Shown here piece after piece: positions 25,101 to 37,100 of a stretch of 64,000 nucleotides of DNA (position 1 is the first letter of the stretch; each line of letters starts with the position of its first letter). The notes under the pieces are model-generated. The model saw only the letters and a list, made by a program, of their open reading frames with translations, made no database searches and had not been told where the DNA came from. This DNA comes from Ricordea florida (Eukaryota > Cnidaria > Anthozoa > Corallimorpharia > Ricordeidae): positions 7,393,206-7,457,205 of the forward strand of contig OX453273.1 of NCBI GenBank assembly GCA_949710005.1, written 5' to 3'. The position numbers were made by a program, and so were the translations under genes.

Positions 25101-28100
25101 GCGAGGGAAACCAGTTGTCTCCAGAAACTTTATTCTCTTCCAAATATGAAATAGAATGAGGATTTGGAAGTACACACTAAAAATTTTTACAAGAGCTCCC
25201 TGTTTCTTCCAAATTGAACTCGAAATTATTTGTTAAGAACACTGGAAAATTTTTTGCAGGCTATTTCAAATTTCTGCACTTTTTGGGATTAACGATTTGG
25301 GATTGACGTCTTCTCGGGCAATCAACATGTCGACATTCTTGCCCATATGTAGCCTGCAGTGCAGGCGTATTTTGGGCCCGGGGGGGGGGGGTACTTGGGT
25401 TAATGTTTGCTGGGTATGTGCCGCTGGCCTGTCAGAGCCCCCACCCCATTTTAGTCCATTTTTTGGGCAATTATTGACCCCATCTTAGTCACTTTTTGGA
25501 AAACGTAATTTTTGCGATCCCAACTTAGTCACTTTCTATTTATGCATCTACCTTGTTACCTTGGTTTCAAGAACGGAATGTAATGCGGTCAATGCAAGCT
25601 TATTGTTCAATTTAATAAACAACTTTCTGATCTTTTTAACCGAGAATCTTCCCATTTTGATTCCCTATTTACCCCCAAAATTCGAAAATTTGCGAACCCA
25701 TTCTAGTAACTCTATTGAAAATGCGACCCCATTATAGTCACTGCAGTTGTGAAAATGCGACCCCATCCAGCGGCACATCCCCATTAGGCTCCTGTAAGGG
25801 AGTACCCCCCCGGGATTTTGGGCCCGTGTGTGCATATTTTAATATCAAGCCGCCATCTTGGATTTGGTAACTGTGGAGGATCTGGGGCGCCCCACAACCC
25901 GCCTCTGCACCAAGCCTCTACCGGTCAAGCATCCAAGATGGCGGCATCGAAAACCTGGTTTATCTGGCGCTCTGCTCCAAAATAACGCCTGCAATGCAGG
26001 CTAGTCTGTATATTATTATAACTGAAGCAAACCCGTATCAGATTCTACTAACTTTTCCCCGGAGGTCCGTCAATCCCGGGAGCTCCGTCGGATGCTTTTC
26101 GTGTCCGCTTACCACTTTTACACTTAAAGTTTGCGAACGATGTGCGCTTGTAGTTGCATTCTATCCCCCTTGATCCTCGACCACCTTGTCCTCCTGGCAA
26201 ACAGAAATACATACCTGTTAAGATGGTTGTTATTCACTATGCGTGAATTCAAGAAGTCGAAGTCGATAAAAACGGGATGAAAAAAAAAGAGTTTCCCAGA
26301 CGTTACAACTATGAAAGATGGCAACTTGTTTTGTTTTAACCAAGATAGATCCATCCTGCATGCTTTTGTAGCCAATCAGAACCCAGGATTGGCCTCACCT
26401 TTCCCGCTCGCTGTACCATGCCAGTCAAAGAATAGAATATTAGATAGATATTGCATGAGGATGAGTATGGCATGCAGAATCATGCGAATGGAGAAGGGTT
26501 TTATTTTTATCCAGCAAAGTTGATGGCTGGGTTGGGTGCGATCTGCATAAGAAAATGCTCATATTCATTAAAATGTTTGAAAGCGGATCTGATAATCTTC
26601 AAAATTTGACAGACTTTCCTTCTTGGCTTCGTGCATATACTACGTACCTCGATCAGCAATTTGGCAATTAACACCTTTTTTCGTATTCAGCGTCTCAAAC
26701 TCGCTACCTTCCATTTCATAGTTAAATACTGTACTGTCTCATATTTTTTATCTCTCTCTCTTTGTCCCAATCTATTTTATACTTGTGCCTCGCTGAATTT
26801 AAGAATAATTTATGTATCAGTTTATCTGCTGTCTAGCTAGAGACGTATGTATTACTTTTATTTAGTGTAAATCATGTTCACAGCTCGTCCAGATTCAATA
26901 TTTCCCAAGTACCATATTTGGAAACTGTTTTCCCTAGTCTTTGAGCTTGTTGGCCTGATATGTTGATTTGGTTTCTTTTGCTTTCCAAATATGGTAGTTG
27001 ATAGATTAAACATGGACGATGATATTACTCGCGTGTACAGTTTGTGTTGTAAAAATAAAGGTACTGTAATTTAGTACCCGCTTAAAAGCTTAAGAACACC
27101 AAAAAGCAGTTTTCTTTCAGAAGAAAAAGAAAACTCCCCCTTAGCGGTACATGCTTGCCTAACCAGCCATGCCATTGGGTGGGATAATTCTCGAATTATC
27201 ACCGTCAATTTTTTTGCCGCTACTATAAAAAACGTTGTTTAATTAGAAGCTTGGCATATCAATAGCTGCATCGCTCCATTGAACTGCGCCCTGATGGCGG
27301 GTTCTTACCCGACGCTTATTAACACCTTGAAATTAAGCAACACCATTCGTCACGGGTTAAAAAGAGCTTCACTTAGCCGGGAAGAAGACACCAGACAGGA
27401 GTGTCGAGATGTCGGGTCGGTGAATTGTAACTTTTTATGTTTTTAAACTACATTTATTATTTCAAACCAGCGTAGCATCAAATTTTGTTTAACTGCCCAC
27501 CTGGTTGCAATGTGCTCTATTCCTTTTAAGGTATAGCTAGCCTGAAAACAGGCTTCCGGTTGGTTTTAGAGCGAGCTGAGCAGAGTGTAGTTTAGGGCGA
27601 GCGGGACGAGCCGAGAGCGGTCTGGTGACGAGGGAGTGCACAGGGGAGCTTGTAGACATTCCATTGATGCCGCCGTTCCATGAAACCAGCTCCTGGTATC
27701 AAGATCTGATTGGTTGAATCGATGACTGTTGACAGCTTTGAGAAGCTTTGAGATAAATATTTGACAGATTTTGACAACTGCTTGTAAATTTCATAATTCT
27801 TGCCGCGACCGACAAAGATGGCTTCTGCGTGCAATGTACAGTTTACTGACGTTGAATTCGAGGCAGCTTTGAGCAATTCTTTGCAACATTTTCATCACAT
27901 CTCTGGTTTGAAACATGAGCAGAAGCTATGCCTGGAAACTGTGGCACAGAAGCGCGATGTTTTCGGTATTCACCGACTGGTTTCGGGAAGAGTCTTACTC
28001 TCAATTGCTGCCGTGTCTACTGAAAGACTTGTGGAAACTACAACCTGCTTGTGTCTTAGTTGTGACGCCTTTAATTTCTATAATGAAAGACCAGGTTGAA

Positions 28101-31100
28101 GAGTTGACACGTCTAGGTCTGAGAGCGTTTGCCATCGGCTTAGGAGACGAAAAAGGAGAGAAAGAACTGGTCACCGGTGGATTCGATGTGGATCTCCTCT
28201 ACGGAAGTCCGGAAACGTTGTCTTTGAAACAGTGGTCAAAACAGCTGAAAGAAGGTCTCCTCGGACAGCAAACTGTTTGCCTCGTTGTTGATGAGGCGCA
28301 CTCTGTTTCAGCTTGGTTAGTAACCCGGCTGAATTTATTCTGATATTTTTTAGATCATAATTTGCACTGGTGTTGAATGCCGGTCGGTTTATGAACACAC
28401 ATTTCATTTTAGAGCAAAGGTGACATGTTATTCCTCTGGTAATTTGTAAATACATTCAGCCTTTCTTCAACAAGACGCTTGAGGAGCGTTCACTCGGGCT
28501 TCGTATGAAGCGTTTTACTAGAGCATTTACCACGAGTAAAATGTATACGAAACTACATGCGGGATCCGTGTGGGGAATTTTCGTTATCAGTCACTCCAGT
28601 CCCACATTTTAACGGTTATTTGTGTTTGTGCCAACAGTCAGTTTAATTACTCATGTGCAAAAAAATTTAATGGCGTGTGTACAGCCGCTTACACAAATCA
28701 CGAGTACAGTCAAAATATAAATACTTTGCATAACGAGAACTGAATTGCTGTTCTTTTATTGACACTGTAACATTAAGTTCACCTACATTAGTCATATTGA
28801 CAACTTTTTCTAGTAGCTCACAGTCATCAAGAGTATTCATCATGTCTTTCTTCTATCAAGCACATGCAACTCCGTGCGAAGAGCAAACCAACATTTACGA
28901 TCCCTTGTACAATAATAATAGTGATTACGTACGCAATACCAAATCGTGCTTTACAAGTATTGAACCCAATAAAAACCATTCACAGAAACGGGACATTTAA
29001 CGGAAGAGCTAAGCTTAGATATTTACTATTCAAGTTGCTTCTGTCAGTATCCTTATCCAATTCGCTGTTGTTAGCGCCATCATATAGTTTGTTGTTGTTC
29101 AATCGGCTGTCACAGTTTTGATAACTAACATATGGCTCATTTGTTATCTCGTGAGAACTAGTATGAACTCTGCACATTTGGCTAGCTTTCAAGCTAAAGA
29201 ATTCGTGGATCACCAACCTATTCCGACAACGCTCGACATCATTTAGTGTGGGTCTACCGCGAACGGCGTGTGCGTTTGTATGTATTTTGAGCGTCCGAGA
29301 AGAAAATAGATTTGCCATAATTTCCAGTACGCCAGTATGTAAGTGGCCTCGTTTTCGTGAATGTGTTGATTGCATGCATTACGTCAGCATATAAAATCGT
29401 GACATGACGATAGATAGACTGATAGATAGGAAACCGAAACCTAGACTCGGCCTACCTTTCAGGTAGCCCGAGTAAAAAGTATTTTGGACTTTGGCGAACT
29501 GACATATTTGTTTAAGCGTTGGCGCGGCGAACTGATCCAAGACGTTGGAAACTTCATACTCATCATGCGTGGGAAAAACTGTTTGTTGGCGAACAGTCAG
29601 ACACGTTGGCGAAACCAACAGTTTGAGAAGATGAATATAAATGCTACACTGTACAAGTCATGATCATGATTTCTTAAACAAGAAGTTCCGGTATAAAAGG
29701 CCTGGCTCCTCCTCCCGATTCCGCTTCGAAAATTCAAATATTAGAAACAAAATGGCGGACAAAGCTGAAGTGAACATTTCCCTAGTGCAAACCCCTTCTA
29801 GCTAAAGGTTAAAATAAAATATTCACTTAATACCATTTTGCTATCAATGAAAAAACCTTGACTGAGCGTTTTTCCATGGTCGACTCCAGCCAGAAAGCCG
29901 AATGTGATAGAGAAGTACGTTCCCTTTTTGAATTTGGCGCCATGTTGGAAGCGAGACTGTCCACTTGGCCCGTTCTTCCCGCAGATTTCCCTGTTTTTCG
30001 AATCTGCACTCACACGAAAAGCAGTAGTTGTGTATTCTATATGCGTAAGCGACTTACCGAGTCTTTTCCGATCTATTTCCGTGGGTAGTTCGAATACTTT
30101 CGGTGCTTTATGTACGTACAGGCAGAATCAAGGAATATTGCCGAACAATTCAAGAAACCCAGGCGCGAGGGGAGCCGATTTTCGCTTCAGTTCGAAGTTC
30201 CTCTCGAAGAATCAAACCGACTAGCAGCTTTAAAGGAACGATACTTTGCTTGGAAGTCCAAGTTACAAGTGGAAAGGAATGTAGAGTGGCTGGAGAAGGT
30301 TTTAGATCTAGTAGAGATGGCGCGTCCCGTCTGTACTTCTTCATTCAGTTCCTCTTCTCCTACGTCAACCTCTTTTTAGTCTTTGCCAGTACCTCTTACT
30401 CCACCACAACCACAACGTTTGTCCCTAAGTGTATCCCCTGTCCAGCTACTCAACCCTTCGTTCTACGGAAATGAAAAGATATGGCCACGTTGGACGACTT
30501 TCGGTTAGATGTGAGGAAGGCCACGAGTTAGTTTGGTTTAGCTCGCCGATCACGAACTCCAAGTATATCGTAAACGTGAGGTGAGTTTGTTTTACCCATT
30601 ACTATTGCCATAGTTTATTGCGGGTTGAAGTTTTTTCGTTGTTGTTGTGGGCAGGTGGGGTAAATCAATAACAATTTCCACAATATTTTGCTTGTCTGAT
30701 TATTTTTTATGTTTCAGGATGGTGCCTGCTTTCATCAGTTCTGGTCTCACAGAGACTCAGTACCGAAATTTCATGGAAGCAGCAAATCTTGGTTTTTTAG
30801 AACAGATGTGTCTCGACACAGGTTAGCAAATTTATCATTTTTTCAACGTTTGACAGGAAAAAATGTTATTGTCAGAAATGTGAAAGGAAGTAAGATTGTT
30901 ATTGCAATCAACTTGTGTAACAATATGTATTCCATTTCAGTCATGAACACGCTGGGTTATGCAGCCTCAGTGCCAAAAATCTTTGAGGACTCCCTAGCTA
31001 GTGTAAGGTGTGAGGCCCAAACCTCTGCTGAGTACATTGCTCAAAATGGAGATGTAAGGAAGTTTTTATAAGGTCAGTAGGGAAGCATTACTTGTTTCAT

Positions 31101-34100
31101 CAGTGCCAGAGTGAGTAAGTACACGTTTAACATCCACCACTTGGGTATAGCAGATATGCCAGCTATTTGTACACATTCCACTCTGTTATAAGAATTGTTC
31201 CAAAAATGTTTTTTTTTTTTTCATGCTTGTCTTTTCACTGCCAGTGATGTGTGAAATTGACTCACATGTACAAGTGTCTCCATCAATCATTATTCTTATC
31301 AACTAAGCTGTCAATTTCAGCTTGGGTAATTGTTGCAGCATTCTTATTGTATGAACTTCACAGTTTCCATGAAACATATTTTGTGTTTACTTCTTTTTTT
31401 CATTTGTTTACATAGGACATAAGATAGTGGAGGTAGCACACGACACTGTCCCTGCAATAAGGACTTGGCTCATGGTAAGGTTTGATTTCATGGCATACTT
31501 GCAAACTCATATATGAAATACTTCTCAATATCTATTTCTTGACATTGCCCAATAAATTAAACCACAGTGTTGCAAGCAGCTGCAGTGATTTTTCCATTGT
31601 TGCTTAATTTGTAGCATTTATTAATTTTAGGTGGGAAATCTGTGAAAAAAGCCATTCAAAGGGTAGCTGCAGGACTGTGAAGAGAGGAAAACAAAACATC
31701 TTTTTCGGAATTATCAAATAAAGGTATGAAAATTGGAAAATAGGCATTGCTGTTTAGCCTACAGCAATACTCCACCATTCTCAGGACATTGAATTTGTGC
31801 ATATTTTGCAGTTAAGGTGACAAAGAGTCACTTCCACTATACCATATGTAATTGTGATGGTACTGAGGAAGGCTTCCTGAAATACCCACTGAATATCATG
31901 GCTCACTACCAGGTATTTAACAGTGCTCTCATGACTGCACTCTTCCTGCTTCCAAGAGTAAACCTATAAATAACATTGTAAGACCTGTGGTTCATTTGGT
32001 GGGTTGTATAAGGTAACATTAGGTGAATTATTAATTTATGTCTTTTAAACGGGTCCCATGTTTTTGACTTGGAGTGCATATTTTATTTGGTCAGTTTTTT
32101 TTTCTTTTTTTTTTTTTGATGCAGATTAACCATAGACATTGTTCAAGTGACAGTGGGTGCCACATGCCTGATTACATCTGCTCAAAGAAACCTCTTCAGA
32201 GCCCGGAAGCAATAACTGCTTTCTGAAAGGTACTGATGAGCACTGTAGTTTACCAGAAGCCTCAAGACTTTATGACTATATCACTGCACAAGGAGTGCAA
32301 GCAATATTGGCAGCTTGCTATGGATTCCTGTGCTGTCTGAGTGTATTCCTTATTGGAGTCTGGCTCTAGTGCTGTTGATGGAGTTGACTCCTTCCTGAAC
32401 AGTGAAACTGGTGCTCCTGGATTCCTCTCCTTTTCTATTTCTTCAGGGCTAGACATCTGAAACCTCCTTTTGTGAACTATTTTAGGGAACAAATTAGGGT
32501 AAACCTGTATAAATAACTAGTAAGATGGCCAAGTGAAATGTAATAATATGAAAGTTATGTCTGATCCCCAAAGCCCAACACAAGTGATCTTGTTATTTTA
32601 TTTACCCCTTCTTATACAATCAAAACAACAACACACACTATGCAGGAGCGGCTCAGTTTGTTCCAAAAAATATATGCAAGTCGTAAATATGATGGAGAGG
32701 TCGCGTTACATAATAAAGTCACTAGCAACCTGGTTGATGTGTCGAGGAAGGCCTGTTCGGTAGCTAAGGGGAAAATGTAAATGGAGTGTCAGGAAGAAAG
32801 ATATACTGAATGAAATATTTATAGTCATTTATAAAACACAACTTTCGTTCAGTTTACTGGTAACGTATTTTTCATCGAAGTAGCGTTTTTGTAACTTGAA
32901 CGATGAAACAAATTTCGCAACGCGTAAAGCAGCGATCAATCAGTAAAAGTAAGAGTTCAACTGATGGCGATGTCTCACCTTTTATTTTCTTTAGAGACCT
33001 TATTACAGCGTAGGGCAGCTGTTCAATAAAAGATTAGCAAAATGTTCTTCTTGCTCTTCATCCAATTCCACGGTTACCTAAAAATTATAATTTCGTAAAT
33101 ATTCGAAGTTGCCGTGGCGCGCAATTTCATAACCGTTAAAAAACGGGGGTTCGCAGAACGAAAATTCAAACCAAAAGCACTTTATGGTAATACTTACTCG
33201 GATTTTTGAAGTCATGGCAAACTTGGAATTAATTTTCCCTGATCCTTCCAAAGGAGAAGTCTTTGCGTGAATATATTACTCAGCTTTGCATTCGAAAACC
33301 TAGGAGCGTGACTACTCAGATTACGGAGGAGCTCTGTTCTCTAGCGAGGTTGAATGACAACTGAGGCTGTCACTGGCCAGGCCACACTCCTTTTATACCG
33401 GAACTTCTTGTTTAAGCTACATTTTCTTTTATTAGTAATCATCTTTGGCTTAACACTTATCATTTATGGATAATGATTACTATGCACTTGCTGCCCTCTT
33501 GCTTTTATTTTACTTGGTATTTTTTTTGGTAGGGGCCAAGTTTCTATCCAGAAAAGAAAGATCAAAGTAGGACTATGGTGAACTCGTGGATATGTTGTTT
33601 ACAAAATAAAAAAGTCAGATGATAAAAAAAAACCCAAATAATTTTGAAATTAACAGTGTTTTTTCATAGTTGTGATTGAATGAAGTTTGAAGATAATTTT
33701 AATAATCTGTGATCACAACATAAAAGTGAACAGGGAGCAGAGTAGCTTTTCGAAAATAATAAACTTACATTGAATACATGACGCCAATCATTTGACTACG
33801 TTGAGCATCAGTTATGAGGCAGGTGGCAAACATTTAGTTGTGGAAAAATTTGATAAGTTAATATAAGGGTACAGGATTAAATGGAGCCAAAACCAAATGT
33901 AATTCGCTCGCGGATCCACGCTCCGACTCCCACTCGCTTCGCTCACGAAATCACGCTTTCGCTCGCCGAATTTTTTTCCGCCCTCCTTGGGAGCCTGTTC
34001 GCAGGCTATTTAAGGTATTGTTGTTGTTGTTGTTGCTTTAGGTCAATGATCCAAAACTTAGCCAATCAGAAACGGGAAAACGCTTGAATGAATAGTAAAT

Positions 34101-37100
34101 TGGAAAACTTGGATTTAGGTTTTCAAAATCCAACCCAGAGTTTGCTATCGAACACAGAATCCGAAAACGGATGTAGTCCTTTCATAGATTTGTCACCTTC
34201 GAATTCGCTTGAAAAATATCCGAAAACGGATTAAGTTCTTTCATAGATTTCATAGATCTGCGTTCGTTTCAAAATATCTGAAAACAGACTCACAAAACAT
34301 TTCTGAGCATCGGTGTGGTATCTACTGGAAGTGCGCCCGCATGGGACTGCTGCTCACTACAACCGTTCTGCGAATGCGTTTTTTAATTTTCCCAAACTTC
34401 AAATTTATGAAATCCAATTTTGGATTTCTGGATTGAAATCCATACCCAGAGAGGTTTTTGGTGAGGCTAAATTCGTTTTGGGTTTTTTTTGTTTGATTAC
34501 AAAATCTGGGTTTGCATTTTGAAAATCGAATTCCTGATTTTCCAATCGAATGCACTCTTAGACAATCTAAACCAAGAGAGTAGACCGAATTTTTTCTTTC
34601 AAGAATCGTTGTTGATATAATTATAAATTATCTGTATAGTTCTTAGCCTCATATGACGCTGAGAAACAGCAAAAGACACTGAGTTGGGAAACAATAAAGA
34701 TGGCGTATTTTTTAAGCCTGAAAAATCATTGAAGATATATTTTTCGGCACTCTGAGTCTCTACCACAGCTGGCAAACTCGGTAAATAGCAATTCAGAGTT
34801 CTCCCGCTAGTCTCCTATAGTTATGCGGCGAAGCGTTCGAACTATTGATCGGAAAGTCGTAGGTCTGCCCCCTAATGGAAGAACTCGGATTTGCTTCAGT
34901 TTCCGAGTTTGCCTGTGACAGTGTTGAAAAATACATCTTTTACAGGACATAGTTCTCCAAACACTTGTAGGTACCTGAAATTTAGACCTAGAGAAGTAAC
35001 TTAGTAAGGCACCGCTTTTCGCCTTCTCTTACCATCTCCTCCAGGTCCATTTTTAGCAGCTGGAGCACCTTTTCCCACGCAAGACTTTAATATTACTGAG
35101 CCAATAATCCTCTCCGAGTGGAATTTGATGGTACCAGAGTTACCTCCATTTCCTGGCATAGAAACAAAGGCAAAAGTGTGATTTATTACAGGCCCCCATT
35201 CACGGTCCTTGACCGCTTTTACATTCAATATTTTGCAGAAGTTTGTGTAACTTTTACTGATACGCCTGGACGAGCTGTAGCTAATATACTTACTTTATTT
35301 TAGTGCTTCAAGAAGTAAAGATATCAAAAGAGAAGGGAATTTATGCTACGCAGGCTAGTTGACGCGTAACACCAACAGAGAGCCAACTCAAAGCTCAGAA
35401 GTCTCAGAGTCTTTATCAGTCTTCAAAAAAATAAGAGCGTGTCATTTGATTTCAATATACTCTATCTAAGATTAGCATATCATAATGATTAAAGTGCACA
35501 ATGGTGGACAAAACATTTTGGGACATTTGACCTGTTCTGCGTCTCTTTCTGATTAATTTGAACACACGTACTTTCCAGCCTGAACCGTGACAGAAAGCGT
35601 ACAAATTGTGTCACGCCTTTTGACTTCACATTGTTCAGGGGAAGGGAGAGGGGGAAATCAGATTTACTGAGATTCAGAAGGGAGATCAAGCCCCAAACGT
35701 TTTGCTCAAGATTGTAGTTCAGCGTTGTTTAAAACCGTTTTGAAGTACATACATAGGTTTTCGTTTGAGACCGGAGGCCGGACGTCTCGTCCAGTCGTTT
35801 CCCATTCAAAGTCCGGTACTTTGAGACCCGTATTTGAGGGTTTTTCGGCGCTCGCAAAAACTGTCACGTCCGGTGCTTTCAGAAATGTGTCCGCTACTTT
35901 ACAAAACTGTTGAAAACCCTGCAAACAATCGAAAAAAGTATCATACCGGGTTTCCCCGCATTTCCTCCAGCACCTCCATCTTCACCATTATTCCCTTTCT
36001 GTCCCGGAACGTCTTGACAAAGAGCAATTGGTTTGCCAGAGCACGCGCTTTCCGATCGGTCACGTTTCTAACCACAAAAGACGTCAAAATTATTATCTAG
36101 AATCGAGGTGAATAGTAACATAGCTGCCGTGCTGCGAATCAGCAAGGGAAACATTTTAAAAGCAAGCATTCAATGAACAGAATAATTGTTTTAGTATATA
36201 GCAATGGAGTAACTTCAGGTCACATCTTCCAGAGACAGCGGCGACCATGCACTCTTTTTTCTATTAGACCAAGAATCACTTGCACAACCATTTCCCAGAA
36301 GCCCCGTTACTAATAGGGAGTTTAAGAAACGCCCACGGCTACGGGACGTCGCTACGACTACGGCAACCTCGCAAAACAATAATATCATTGGTAAGAAGAG
36401 CCGTATAAATAATCCTGCTGCACGTGCTGCACGGATTTTAGCAAGTGTATTAAGCCTGGTTCACACTAGCGACATAACGACATAAACATATCGACATAAA
36501 AAGGACGTTATGACGTTATGTTTGCAGTGTGAACATGCAGACATAATGACATTATCAACATAACAGCATGAACATAACGACATAAGGAAAAAACTGATCT
36601 TTTCTTTATGTCGTTATGTCTATGTCGTTATGATGTTATGTTTCGGCTAAAACAAGTGTGAACAACATTGACATAGCAACATAACAAAGAACCAATCAGA
36701 GCGCCGCAAGAATTGTAGACCCAGTCCGACACCGGCACCATTTTCAACATGGCGGCGCGGACTTCGCAGCAAGAAATTCGTGTTGATGTCAAAACATATT
36801 ACAGGTTAAGCCTCAGAATTTGATAAAAATTCCAAAACGTAGGTGGTTTTCACATTACGGCATAGGCCCCATGCCGGTGGAAGTAAGCAATAGATTAGCT
36901 CTTTTTCTTTGGCCACCAGTATAAGTTCGTTTCACCAGTCTCTAGCGCCGTGATTGAGATGATGTTGCTAGTATATTGTTTCGTTTGGACACTCATGAGT
37001 TCAAGTTAGATCAGACTAATAGCGTACACCTGAAATAATATTCTCTATCACTCAAACTGAGTTCTCTGACAAGGTTGTGGTATTGGTCGTGTGCTCTTCT

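Larger units (their letters stand above)
27534..34008 (+). mobile_element. Mutator-like element with RecQ fragment, TSD TTTAAGGTA, interrupted by Kolobok
   Basis: The left end TAGCTAGCCTGAAAACAGGC and the right end GAGCCTGTTCGCAGGCTA are inverted counterparts with short internal palindromes. GCGAGC/GAGCGG-rich subterminal sequence follows on both sides. TTTAAGGTA occurs directly outside each end (27,525-27,533 and 34,009-34,017). Removing the nested Kolobok element leaves about 2.7 kb, holding a RecQ-like exon and a copy of a sequence also present at 17.3 kb. No MULE transposase is visible. It lies in the intron between exons 8 and 9 of the collagen-like gene. Confidence 0.65.

Noticed and set aside
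25350..26003. Third Mutator-like insertion with a 9-bp TSD
   Set aside because: The 9 bases outside each end do not match; only the terminal motif is shared.
36067..36070. Direct splice of exon 6 to exon 7
   Set aside because: The phase is 1 to 0 and would shift the frame onto a stop; a missing exon is more likely.
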